A stretch of DNA of 64,000 nucleotides from Sistotremastrum niveocremeum HHB9708 (lineage: Eukaryota > Basidiomycota > Agaricomycetes > Sistotremastrales > Sistotremastraceae): the NCBI GenBank assembly GCA_001630475.1, contig KV419437.1, positions 1 through 64,000 of the forward strand. The letters are read 5' to 3'. Shown here in pieces: positions 51,438-63,409 of the stretch (position 1 is its first letter; every line of letters begins with the position of its first letter). The notes beneath the pieces were generated by a model. It was not told the DNA's origin. It searched no databases and was given only the letters and a program-made list of their open reading frames with translations. Position numbers and translations under genes: made by a program.

Positions 51438-53390
51438 TTATTGGGGCTCTTCCTCTCCGCTTCGCTCAGCAAACTGCATCTCGTGATAGCTGGTTGAGAG
51501 CCCTACAAACAGTCCGTCTTCGGAGGAACACGAAAAAATGTTACGGACTTACCAAATGATTGTCGTCTTACAGCCTTGCCGCCCTTCAAATCTTCACCCT
51601 GTCCGTCAGGTAAATCGCTTAAATATTCGCGCTGCTTTGCGGCATGTCGGAGATTGAGCAAAAGATGTGAAGCCTAAATTTCCGGGTTATGACAAAGTAG
51701 GATTCCAAAAGCCAGTCAACGCACCACATAGGAATACACAGAAACATATAGCCTGATCACCCGAATTAACCAAATGCGTAATAGTATTCGAAGAGGTACA
51801 TACGGTATGACTGTCAACGCGATGGCCGTTCCCTTGAAATTCGCCCAAATCAGAGCGCAACTAAGTTCAGTGGCTGCATTCTTGTTGAGATCTAATGAAC
51901 CGCTATGCTGATTAGGAACTGACCGAAGAGCCTGTTGGAATGAATTTAGTATATCTACCCTGAATTGAATTAGGGCGCTTACAAAGCAAAGAAGAAAGCA
52001 CCATCTCGCATGAATGCCATATACAGGGGCCCCAAATTCGCCCTGACGTTTTCCAACGTCATAACATTAGGGGTATTGGCAGGGGTGTGCTCTTTCAGAA
52101 CTCTCAGCAGTTTGGCAACCGTGAGGCAGAAAAACACAACTAGTCGAAGTCGAAGGAAAATGTTGGAATCTGAAGGCTTGATGCGATATCAAACACGACG
52201 TACGAGCGAATACAGCGGACGGGATCCTAGGGCCATGTCGGTATGTCATGGGAATGGGGAAAAAATTAGACTGACCATCCGAAAAATGTTACGTCATCAT
52301 TGACAGTGAGATAAGCACAGCCTGGAAATTCGGGAATGGGTCGTGGAATGACGTGCTCCGGGAGAGTAGCCCCCATAGTCGAGTAGAGTCCAAACTGCAC
52401 GAAAACTTCATTAAGATTCACCGACGCAAGATATTGCTCACTCCCAAATTAACTAACCCGGAAGTCATGTCAAGATTACCATCAAATGCAGTGAAAACGC
52501 ACCCAAAAAGCCGGCCACGAGAAATACAAGTACTGGAAACTCGGATGAGTCTTTCAAATTGGAAGGAATTGGAGCGCACACACATTTTTTGCTCTTGTTG
52601 TACAGGGCATGAAGTCGCATGATAAAGATAATGTTGGTGACAATAAAAAATAGCAGAGGGCCTCCCCTGTACATAGACGGCTTGGTCAGGTGTGACTCGG
52701 GTTTGATTGGCATTTTCACATACAGCTGGATATACCATTTCCAGAATGTACAGCTGATGACATCGTCAATTTGAGCCCAAGAAGAATCAAAATAGAGAAT
52801 TGATACAACTGCGAACAAAACGTTCCATTCAGATTAGGAAGATGAAGATGAGATATGTATTTACTTTGATTCCGGCAGTAGTATTGACGTCCGCTAAATA
52901 GTGTCGTGCGTCAGCTAAACGTTCAATAGAGGAACGAATTCAGGCTCACCGTACGCTGTAAATCTGGGGAAAAGCCGTTCGATTCAACTGATGGTACGCG
53001 ACGACGGGTCCTCTTACATTGTGTCAAAGACCCCAAGATATCTAGCGATCAGATACAAGATCTTGGGTAAAGACCAAGGAGATCTGTGCTTCGTCGGCAT
53101 AAGGAACAATAGACTGTCGAACAAATCTGAACCCACTTCCAGATGAGCTCAATCTGGAAAAGTCAGCACTCGAAACACGAAATCAAAAGACGAACATTAC
53201 CTCGTCCGAGAGATTGAAGATCGTGTCCGTTCCCATCCAAACTGCAGCCGCAACTGGAAAGATAATTTAGTCTTCTGCTCCAGTGCCACGAACGCCCCGT
53301 TAACTCACTACAGATGTAGTTGACGACTTGATATTGGCGCAAAGTTTTGATTAGAATCTCAAACTCAGCTTGGCCGCCATCTGAAGACAT
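51438..53390 (-). CDS. DUF6533-type multi-pass membrane protein
   Basis: This is an Agaricomycete-type integral membrane protein of unknown function. At least ten introns interrupt it. From the start MSSDGGQAEFEIL it reads YQVVNYI..AAAVWMGTDTIFNLSDEIELIW and SLPKILYLIARYLG, matching the DUF6533 domain. Further helices follow (GGPLLFFIVTNIIFIMRLHA, LLVFLVAGFLG, LRLVVFFCLTVAKLLRVLKE, GPLYMAFMRDGAFFFAL). The C-terminus HLLLNLRHAAKQREYL is typical of the family and ends SGEEEPQ. One join needs a 6-base exon (52950-52955). Seven helices are plausible, as in a receptor-like protein. Confidence 0.7.
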
Positions 53391-54113
53391 GACGAGGAGA
53401 CTCAGAGACTGAAGCAAAGAACGTTGCAATGCTCCACCATCGGCACGAATGGGGGTACCGAGTGCTATTTGGGGCCGGAGTCCTGCAAGGATCAGGAACA
53501 CACGTCCTCGATCGACAAATTGATCTTAGTTGAACTCAAAGTCATATCCATCAAGGGTTGACACAGCGTCTCCCTGACTGAGTCCGAAGCTAAACTTAGT
53601 TGCCAGTGGGGATGCTGAGCGTCGGAGAGAATGTAAAGCTATCTCCTTGTTCTCGGCTTACTCAAGCGATAGCTCTCCGGAAAATTGATAGCAGAAAAAC
53701 AGAGGCCACGCGAAATGACTGCTGTTGAAGCCGATGTCCCCAAGGTTAGGCGAGAGTTGCGCGCTAGTACAGACGCGGCCGCCGAGCCACGCTGGATATT
53801 GCCGAACATCTCCCGATATCTCTGCTTCCGCACGTTAGAATAGTTGTTATGCCACTGATCATCTTCGATCGCAGAAGCTTGCTGTCACAACCCCATTCGA
53901 CAAATCATCGTTCCCAGTTTGGCCACGTTCATCAGGCTCTGTTTCATATCGTTGGCTATTTATACACATGACGTGCCAGTCAATAGCATTATCGCGCCGA
54001 TTTTATGAAAGTGGCCGCTACTTTCTAGGCATTTGATTAAGCAGCAAAAAGAAGTACGCAAGGTACATACACAGTAAAGTCCAGGATGCCAGTCAGACGT
54101 CTCCCTCCGCGGC
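53391..54113. other. Region without a resolved gene
   Basis: Upstream of the DUF6533 gene and past the end of the oxidoreductase. A minus-strand frame near 53639-53833 (REMFGNIQRGSAAASVLARN) has protein-like composition but no family match and no clear start. Confidence 0.35.
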
Positions 54114-56228
54114 TCAGTCTTGGACTATCGGAACTCTGAAACCACCCGCAAGGCCCATAACGTCTGCAGGGTCGTATTGCTTCCTCCATTTTCCAATGTC
54201 TCTTACGTTGGTTCGATAGATTTCTTCTACAGGTGTCGTCCCTGGAGAGTAATTGGCGTAGTAAGGGACATCCTCTTTCGTAATGCCTTCCCTGAGCGCA
54301 ACGTGACGAAGATTGTCAAGCATTGTCTTCAGTATCCCGAGCCAGAATTCGTCATCTTCCTTGTTCTCCCAGATGAACCATGCAAGGAGGGGCGCATAAG
54401 GCTCTCCTTTCTTGTGCGGCCATGCGCTGTCTCCAGAGCTTTTGTCGAAGATCGTGTCTAAAAACGGCCAGACTTCCATGAAGACGGATCTGCCCTTATG
54501 TGCCAACAGATAACTGGCGGCTTTCTAGATTGCGGCCGAATGAGCCGGAGGCAAAAGATAAGGCAAGTCTACTTCATACCTCATGTTCCTTCATCACAGC
54601 ATCCACAAATGACTCGGTATAGTGTGAGATCATGATACAGCCAAACCGACCCCTACCAAAATATTAACTGACGGAATATGAGTCATGTGCATTTCGACGT
54701 ACCGAGCATTCACTTCTCCGACGTAGATCATTGAGTCCTTTGGTTGTGGGACATCCGAGTCACCGGATACCGAACCGACGGACGAGCTGGTTGATTGAGA
54801 TGGGAAATAAAGTTTGGGTCGATCCGCTCCATCGGCATGTGCAGAATCACCCCCTGCGACCTGGAGACCCGGAACAGTGCCATACGGAAAGGCTGCCATC
54901 CGCTCTGAAGCCTCATATGACAGAGATCCGAGAGAATCAATGTCCTGCTTCACCTGCGCCCAGCGGAGAGGGTCGTCTTTCCAGTCATTCTCATGGATAG
55001 CAAGAAAATTCTTGAAAGGATCGAGGTTGGGATCGATGGGCTTGGGCCCATCGCATCTACATAGGCTATATATTTCATACTTTGGGAAAGGATGAAAATC
55101 GATTCATGGCCGATATAATGACTCACCTTAGGCTGGCCATTCTCGAGGGTGCGCTTGAACGTCGACTTGACTGATGCTTCGGGACGACGCTCGTATTTCG
55201 CAAATTTTATGATAGCGTCACAAACTGCGTCAGAGAACTTCCCAGGGAATGTCAAGGTATAGCCCTAAAGCTCAGGTTTAAGCAATTGTCGTGGCGTGTT
55301 TTGAAGTTGCGGTATACTTACGAAATACTCAGAACCCGGATGGGTCTGAATGGTGAATTGAGTGACTACGCCAAAATTGTTGCCTCCGCCCTTCAAGTCT
55401 GGTTGTCAGCCCATATCTTTTGTACACCAGAATTTAAAACAAGTCACCTGCAGACCCCTGAAAAGGTTCTTGTCCTTTTCAATATCTTTCCCGCATTCCA
55501 CTATTCTGCCATCCGGAAGGACGACTCTAATCTTTCTGACGTTGTCCATGCCAAGGCCAAATTGATTGCTTCGGAGCGAGTAGCCGCCACCAAGGAGATA
55601 ACCAGCCACGCCAACCTCTGACGCACCGCCAACGATTCTTCGTCCTAGTTGACCAGCCTTGGGATGTAGTTCGTCCCATAAACATCCGGCACCGATGTCC
55701 ATAGTTCCATCAGTTTCATGATATACCATTTGATTAAATTGGGACATCGAAATTTGGATGCCGTTGGTGGAACTGAATTTGGGCATCATGGAATGACCGC
55801 CTCCTTTAACCTAGGACTATGCCGTGAGGCTCGGGCGATTTGAAGGTTTATAAGACTGACAGCGAAAGCTACTCTGTAGGTAGCGATGACTTTCATCTAA
55901 GTCCAGCATAAACATTCAATGCCTTCGGAGGAAGAGGAAGACGCACTATTGCGGAGAGGTCTGTCTCACTTCCAGGTTGAACGGCAATCCAAGCCACATC
56001 GCTGCTGCTATTGACGTAGTGTCTGACGGAGTCCTTATATCCAGTGCTGCCTGAGGTGAGCTCGTTAGCCCTCGGAAACTGAGTCGCGCGCAGGTTTTAT
56101 TCACCCCAGTCATATACGCGTGTACCACTGTCGGATTCAGCACAGATTTTCTTGATCTCGCGAATGGCGTCCTAAGATTATCGGTCAATCTCAGTGAAGG
56201 TGGGGACATTCTATCGACTTACTTGCAT
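54114..56228 (-). CDS. FAD-linked oxidoreductase, BBE type
   Basis: It has several introns. The first exon is just ATG CAA, spliced to DAIREIKKICAESDSGSTGY. The PCMH-type FAD-binding domain has DVAWIAVQPGSETDLSAI, FAVKGGGHSMMPKFS and GGASEVGVAGYLLGGGYSLR, followed by GGGNNFGVVTQF and the substrate region (GYTLTFPGKFSD). The C-terminal berberine-bridge motif is DVPYYANYSPGTTPVEEIY and GKWRKQYDPADVMGLAGGF. No signal peptide is visible, unlike secreted relatives. The substrate is unknown; family members oxidise sugars or alkaloid-like compounds. Confidence 0.85.
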
Positions 56229-58186
56229 GGCAAAGGAAAGAGTGAGTCAGTCAAGCAAAGACAAGAGGGCCTCGAAGTAATATAACAGAAAGAGGTGGGA
56301 TAGGGGAATATGTAATGCGGAAACAGCAGCATGGTGGGAAGACTGTTGCCAATCCCGAAGCCATGTGATGATGATCTCAAGGATGATCTGCTTTATGTCC
56401 CAGAGTGTGCCTTTTCTTCTATTCTTTACGTCTCTTCTTTCAGGGGGGCAACACGATCAATATGATTGGCGCAACATACAACAAGGTTTCCATGCTATCT
56501 CGCCGAGGGTATCGTTGAGCGTCGAACATTCTCCCTTCAAAAGCAGTTCGGACGGTGCGCCCGTTCACTTCACGGTCAGCCAGGACATCAAAGAGTAAGG
56601 GCATAACAAGAGCTTTGCTTTCGAAGACCAGAGAATAGAAAATCAACGCCGTGTCACGGATTGCACTGGAAGGCGCGATTTGTGTGTATTTGGACCCGCT
56701 TGACTTTGCTTCCGTCCATAAAATGTTGCAGTGCGTCTCTTGGTGCGTCTTCAATGGCATCGGGCTACCAAGGTGTGTCAATACATGTTAAGATACACTT
56801 CCCAGCTGCCTGACCAAAGAAGCTAATCCTGCTGGCTATTTCACTCGAATGCATATAGGATCTGTCATGGGCTTCGAAAAGCTTAATCTGGATCCATTGA
56901 GTCACGTCTGGGAATTGATCTGAATTAAGCTGTGATGCTGTCCGAGAATAATACATCGTAAGTCAAAATCCTCCTGGTCCAGGCAAGCATTGAGTCGACT
57001 ACCAACCTTAAGCTCTGGAATCTCGAACACTGAAATGGTAGAATTCAGACAACGCAAGCACCCACATTTTATTCCGCAGAGCCACAAACTTTCTTTGCCA
57101 CCAATACATCCAGGCTACAAAAAGTCTCCTGAGTCGCTCAAGTGTCACTGGTGCTTAGTCAGATATACTTCCGCGTATCAGGCACCTGCACCTCGATCAT
57201 GATTCTTAGCGGGTGTTCCTCGGTCGCTGAAACATTCACTTTCAGTGGCACCTGGTCACCGTTCCAATGATCGAGGAAAGATGTCTGACGTCGCCTCGAT
57301 AGGCACTGCAACTCGAGAATTCTTCCAAAGAGGCACACACTCCATGCGATGGGACACACAGTCACACAATTTGCGAAGGTTCTAGCACTCAAACCCAGGC
57401 TCAACCCCTGGAGACAAAACGGACGAGAGTCTCGGGGGATCACAAAACTGGCTCACCAAGCGTCTCTCCTCGTCTCCTCCTCCACATATAGTTGACATTT
57501 CCAGGGCATGGGTCATAGGCTGCCGATCCCTGACGAATGGAGCGAGATGTGCTTCAGGCTTGTCGCTGTTCTGTCTAGATCGGGGCAAGAATGAGAATTG
57601 CTATCAAGCGCAGTGCATCAGCAGACCTCTCGTCAGGATCGTCGAGTCTATTGCAGGTCCTGACGGCATCTGATATCTGTTCGGCCCGATTGATAGTCCT
57701 TCACGGAGACGTTCGGCCACCACCATCCAGGAATCCAGGATATCTAGGCCTCCTCTGTTCGATCCGAATACACGAATAGTGAGCGTGTCATGCGTGTGCA
57801 AGGTTCTTCTTTCAGGTTTCTGCGTCGTGAATGTCAAATGGGTGAATACTCGCTCAACGGTAATCGATGCCTCAGTTAGCGCTGGTCAACGATTCCTTTA
57901 CGGGGTTGCTGACTCCCATGCATCTACGTCGAAGCGTTGCTAATTGAATCCTAGATCCATCCAACGGATGAACTCTGGAGAGATCCCCAGCCCAGTGGCC
58001 ATCGGATGACGTGCCCTATAGACTTTCCTGCGTCTGTGCCGCATCACAGGTTTTGACTATATGACCAGACGATTCTTGAAGAAGAAAGGTCACCGTTGAC
58101 AAGGATGTACGTCGGATGCAAGTAAGGTATAAAGATCGTGGTATACGTTGGAACGAAGCCAGTCGATCGAACACATATCCACGATC
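56229..58186. other. Poorly resolved region, coding-like fragments on the minus strand
   Basis: Several minus-strand stretches look protein-like: AIRDTALIFYSLVFESKALV near 56600, DVTQWIQIKLFEAHDRSYMH near 56880, FEIPELK near 57010, QVPLKVNVSATEEHPLRIMI near 57230 and GGLDILDSWMVVAERLREGL near 57720. I could not join them into one frame with acceptable splice sites or recognise a family. It may be one intron-rich gene, a decayed gene, or two short ones. Confidence 0.35.
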
Positions 58187-58773
58187 ATGTTGTCCAAATT
58201 CAGCCGAACAGTGATTTCTCTCTTACTCCTCGCAACTTATTCGAGCGCGGCCGCTAGCAACACTGTATGCTCAGGTTCTCAGATGGGCATCGGAACCGAA
58301 ACGGTAAGAACAATGGCCATTGTCAATAGCGAAAGTCTCACCATCTGTTGGTATTGTTCAGGAAGAGTATGACGGTACCTTTGCTACGATCTGGACATCG
58401 GGGTGCACCCAAGCCGATTTCACGTCAAATAACGTGGCGAACATTTGTGGCAAGTACACCTGGGGCTCGACAGTCTCCTGCTCCGGTAAGTGGATCGTGG
58501 GAGCACAAGACAATGGCGACTTGTTGCTTCCGGATGGTAATCGCGAGTCGCGACTATTGTCTGACAATTGTCACGTAGGCTCCAAGCCAACGTCGGTAAA
58601 GACCTCCTTGGATGGAAACACATGGCAGACATATAGCTCTTGTGTCCCAGCTCCAGCGGGCTCAAACTGCAGTATGTCGTCCACAGAAGAAAAATCAAAC
58701 TTCGCTCACATCCTTGTCAGATGCTGCGTTCGGGATGTCGCTGAACACAACTATAGCTTGGTGCTGTTCCTGA
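58187..58773 (+). CDS. Small secreted cysteine-rich protein
   Basis: Exons 58187-58303, 58362-58671 and 58721-58773 join to 159 residues. A signal peptide (MLSKFSRTVISLLLLATYSS) is followed by a mature chain with about ten cysteines (VCSGSQMGIG, SGCTQADF, NICGKY, VSCSGKW, DNCHVG, SSCVPAP, GSNCN, WCCS at the end). No family was recognised. Length and Cys content fit an extracellular effector-like or hydrolase-accessory protein; this is inference only. Confidence 0.65.
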
Positions 58774-59101
58774 AGTTATGCGTTATTAGTATTTACAATT
58801 AAAGTCCGATGATATACCATATATGGTCTGCCCCTTGAGGCTATTGTGCAAGTCAGGGAAGAAAGTGGCATTCGAGTCCGAAACTGGAAGGGCAAGGAGC
58901 GCACGTGACCTCGCATTGTATCTCGGAAAGGAAATTGCATTGTTCTCGTCGCCTTTGAATCGCTTTTGTTCTCTGCTACACTCGCGACAACTAATAAGAT
59001 GTCGTCCGGGCCACCAAAGTGCCACAATGTCCTCTGTCTGACTTATAGCCTTATATTCGACCCGCCTTGATTTTCTCCCCCCGCCTCAGCGTGCAGTCAG
59101 T

Positions 59102-60771
59102 ATGTCGGTCTCGATTGCAATTGCTCCCTTGAGTCGTTCCCTGGACATGTTTGGTCCCCCGGACCCCACGTACGTTGAGCAAGCACAGTTTAGGAAATGA
59201 GACTAATTGGGAATGCAAGGTCGGCATACTCACTGTCCGGACACGTCTCTTTGTCGATTACCTCCACCTTGTCCCTTTTTGACGAGCCACGCCCGACAAG
59301 GTTATTGTTGGAGTCTTTGGAACTGACCTTCGAAGGGCAGTCAGAACTGTTGTCTGCTGCCACTGGCTATACTGCAGTCCGCCTATGTTCTGTGAGCAGG
59401 GAACTCGTTTCGGAGGGACCATTGGAAATATCCAATGAGGGCCACGAGCACCTTAAGCATGGTTCACAATGGGACATCGTATTCGACCTTCCTATACCTG
59501 GATGGTTGCCTGCCTCTTGTCAGTTCGGCGAAGGTTGCGATGCCCTCGAATCTGGCACCCAGTATTTTTTGTATGCCACAGCTCGCTTTCGAGAGATTCC
59601 CGACGGATGTCATACGTTCCTTTCCAACATATGCGACATGTTCCGTCCCAAACATGGACGTATGAACGCCTCTCGCTGTCCCATCATTCTCACTCGATAT
59701 TACACCCCTTCCTATTCCTCTTCTGAACATGGTCGCATTCCCTATTTCCCTCGTGCCACATACGCTGTGAAAACCAGCATCCCGCGCAGGTCCGATCCCG
59801 CGGCACAGTGCATTCCTGAACATCTCATGGCTGCCATTGAAGTCCTCGGCGAAACTCCACAACGCATTTCAATTACAGATATAGAATTCCCCCTCTCGAT
59901 TCGAGTACGGTCCTCACACGGCCTAGAGGAAACGGAGCGGGCCGCACTCAAAGTCGAAAGTTTTTCTTTGAATGTCCTCCAGAACGAGGAATACAGGTCA
60001 GTGCTAAGCTCAATCTTTGTTTAATATTCAGCCAACTGATGAGTTGATAGGTCATCGGTGTGCCCAGAGTATCGCACGTATAATCCCCTCCCTCCCCTTT
60101 CTCAACAGCCTCCCAATGTACCCCTTCGAACGCCCCATCCCCTTGAGAACCTTCTCGCATTTGGTCTCATTTCACCCGCTGAGAGCAGTCTGTCATGTGT
60201 GAGGACCATGCCTCTATTAGCGGAGGGCCAAAGCGGACAGTTCAAATTGTCTGATGATGGCATCTCTTTGGGTGGCGAGGGTTGGGCTAAAATGGAGGCC
60301 ACCGTCCCCCTCTCTAAATTCATGATTAGAGAAATCGGCTCTGACGGTCAACGGACAAATACTCGACCACGACATCTCATCCGTCCATCATCTAACTCCC
60401 CACTATTCAAAGTCAGCCACGAACTGGTCGTCGAACTGACAATTTCTTACGTCAACCCTTCTGATTCTGACTCACCTCAAATTCTGCGTGAAGTCCTTCA
60501 CTTTTCCTTACCTCTTCGATTTGTTGCCACCCCTTCTCCAGCGCTGATCACCAGCGCCTCCGTCTCTCCCGTGGGCTCTCGAAACCCCAAATCATATCCC
60601 ACAATCGCAAATCTCCCTGCTTATTCACAATTGTTTTACGCCAATGGCGAGCGCCGAGACGACCCCGAACTCGGCCAACTTCCTCTGTATCAAAAGGAAT
60701 ATGATGGCCCTATCCTATTCAATCTCGAGCGACCTTGGGAAATCACCTCCTTGGTTCCTCCTACCTATTAG
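59102..60771 (+). CDS. Arrestin-like N-domain protein, basidiomycete type
   Basis: Three exons (introns about 59180-59219 and 60000-60050). It begins MSVSIAIAPLSRSLDMFGPP, then SAYSLSGHVSLSITST and RLLLESLELTFEGQSEL, the typical first strands of arrestin-like folds. WDIVFDLPIPGWLPAS and the Y-F-LYATARF strand follow. The second half (LLAEGQSGQFKLSDDG, FKVSHELVVELTISYV, VLHFSLPLRFV) fits an arrestin C-domain. In fungi such proteins link ubiquitin ligases to cargo. It ends with GPILFNLERPWEITSLVPP and no clear PPxY repeat. It converges with ADE4. Confidence 0.65.
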
Positions 60772-61002
60772 CTGTATTCTAGACCTTCGACCCCTTCGAT
60801 TTCTTTGGGCTGCTCTCCACATCTAGGCATGTAACGGCGCCGTAGTCAACCTCTTGTCTTCCCATTTCGAGTCATTCTTTCTCTCATCACTCTTACCCTT
60901 ATCACATCAATTTGTATCTATCAATTAGTTATACGTATTCAATCACGAAGTCTCCGAGTCACTCTAGTTACATTTCACAATACACAAATAAATTACAGAA
61001 GT

Positions 61003-62999
61003 CTATGTCATATATGCTGCATCTTGCTTTGTCCCCCAACTGTTATACAGGCCAACAGTATCGTCTGTTCCGTTGGTTGGTGCTCCACTGCTGACCTCAC
61101 CGGCCTCTCGCTGATAAGTGGCGGCATGTCCATTGATGCCATTCACACCATTGGGTCGCTCACCGCCTCCGCCTTTGCCCTCCAAAGCACCCAGATCGCC
61201 AACAACTGTCTTCTGACGAATGTTATCTCCGCGGAGGGTTTCTAAGTGTGCTAAGTAGCTTTCATCAACTCCTCCAGTGACATATTCTCCAGTAAACACT
61301 GAGCAGTCGAAGGTGGTGATTTCGGTATTGAATTGACGGACGGCGGAGAGAAGATCGGGGAGTGTTTGGAAGATGACCAAGTCGGCGCCAAGGGCTTCCG
61401 CGATGTCAGTATCAGATCGACCATGGGCCACAAGTTCTACTCGTGAGGGCATGTCGATACCGTATACGTTTGAGTGTCTATTGTTGTTAAGTGCCTCATT
61501 GCTGAGGTGAAATGAGACTTGAAATACCTGATAGGAGGGGCACAGCTGGCGACAATGACTGATTTGGCACCAACGTCCTTCGCCATCTGCACAATCTCTT
61601 TTGAGGTGGTTCCTCGAACGATTGAATCTATATTTGATTTGAGGATGCAATCACGGAAACACTGAAGCAAGGCATACCGTCGACTAGCAGAACATTCTTG
61701 TCGGCAAATTCAAGTGCCATCGCATTGAGTTTACGTCGAACGTTCTTTTTTCTACAGAACATTATAGATTGGTCTGAAAAAACATGTAAAAAGCATACCG
61801 AGCTTGTTGTCCAGGCATGATGAATGTCCGCCCAACATAACGATTTTTTACGAATCCTTCTCGATATGGTAAGCCAAGCCGTTGGGCGAGATTCAAAGCG
61901 GCAACCCGGGAAGTGTCGGGAACCTTCATCAGCATCAGCTTCAGATTGAAGGTTGCCAATGAGTCGTTGAGCTTACCGGGATGACGACATCCACAGAAAG
62001 CCCCTTCTCGCCCAGAACTCTGCGGACCTCTTCTGCCAAGAGATCGCCCATTGCCATACGACTGCGATAAACACTGATGCCGTCCAAAACCGAGTCGGGA
62101 CGAGCGAAATATACATATTCGAAAATATCCGGAGCGAAGGTCTGTGGCTTGCAGACTACTCTTCGGCTCACGGACGATCGTGTGATGATGATGGCTTCTC
62201 CTGGTCGAACGTCCTGCCATCCTGTGAAACCTCCAGCATCGGCCACAACGCTCTCACTGGCAAACATATAGTCCAGAGCGCCGCTCGGAGTTCGACGAGA
62301 CGCCATGCCGATGGGACGAATTCCGTTAGGGTCTCGAAAAGCGATAATCCCAAAGCCAGCCAGCATGGCAGTACAAGCAAAGGCACCCTTGCACTGATTC
62401 ATGAGCCCGCCTATTGCCGTGAAGATATCGTCTTCGTTGATACGGAATTTTCCCGTTTTTTGAAGATTGTCAGCGAATATGTTCAAGAGAAGTTCAGAGT
62501 CGGACGATGTATTGATGTGACGATGGGCTGTTGCATCCATGAAGTGTAGGAGGGATGATGTGTTGATCAGATTGCCATTCTAATTATCCCCGGATGAGCA
62601 CACGACACACAGATCAGGAAAACTACGGCATACGTGGGCAAGAACGATGCCATACGGTGAGTTCACATAGAAAGGCTGCGCTTCAGCATGAGCTGAGCTC
62701 CCGGCGGTTGGATATCGCACTAGAGAGGATAAAAATCAGCTCCGAGGGATGCAGACTCGAACACCGGCGGTACCGTGACCCACTCCCATGCTACCGACGA
62801 GCCTCGACACAGTAGCCGCATCGAACACGTCCCGAACCATTCCGTTCGCTTTGCATTGATAAAATCGGCCTTTGGGGCCACAGGTGACTATTCCACAGGC
62901 ATCCTGGCCTCTGTGTTGGAGGAGGGAAAGCCCCTCGCAAATTTCGGGAGCTGCATCGATTTCTGGATCATGCAGAAGGAGAGCAAGCACACCACACAC
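61003..62999 (-). CDS. ADE4: Amidophosphoribosyltransferase
   Basis: It catalyses the first step of purine synthesis (PRPP plus glutamine to phosphoribosylamine). It starts [13 protein letters not shown], with the N-terminal nucleophile Cys2 exposed after Met removal. The glutaminase half has [21 protein letters not shown] and [11 protein letters not shown]. The phosphoribosyltransferase half has [13 protein letters not shown] and the PRPP loop [16 protein letters not shown]. The C-terminus carries a Gly/Asn-rich stretch ([16 protein letters not shown]). Introns interrupt VGHG/TAGS and [11 protein letters not shown]. It is divergent from eIF2B beta. Confidence 0.95.
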
Positions 63000-63409
63000 T
63001 GTAGATCAGAGGCAGGCAGGTTAGCTTCTCAAGAGAGCGACGGAAAGGCAGAGCGGCTTACTTATCGTAGCAGTCAAGAAAAGAAAATAAGTTACCGAAA
63101 CAGCTTTGGAAACGTGCGTCTGAAATTTTTCGGAGCAAGTGACCGGCGTTACCGTGACGTGACGATCGATCTTTCGGCGATTGATCGGTAAATCCGGCTA
63201 AATCCAAAAATGGAAAGACCCGGAAATATCAGATATTCAAGAAATGAGGAGTGATTGATATAAATATGAAGTTTAAGCAAGAACGCTATCACAGGTGAAG
63301 CAGTTTTGCTATCATAGCAAGACCACAGTGAGGAGGTTTTCGTAGTTCAAACGGTCCGGTTGAAGCTCTTGGTAAACAACCCACAACACCAGCTTCTGAC
63401 TCGCAACTC
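63000..63409. promoter_or_regulatory. Divergent promoter region of ADE4 and eIF2B beta
   Basis: 410 bases separate the starts. A TGACTCG word at 63397-63403 lies seven bases before the eIF2B ATG, one base off the Gcn4 consensus. A cgttaccgtgacgtgacgat stretch near 63149-63168 is notable but unassigned. Confidence 0.35.

Noticed and set aside
57360-57430. Possible tRNA-like stretch with a TPsiC-arm-like motif
   Set aside because: No acceptor stem or D arm could be paired.
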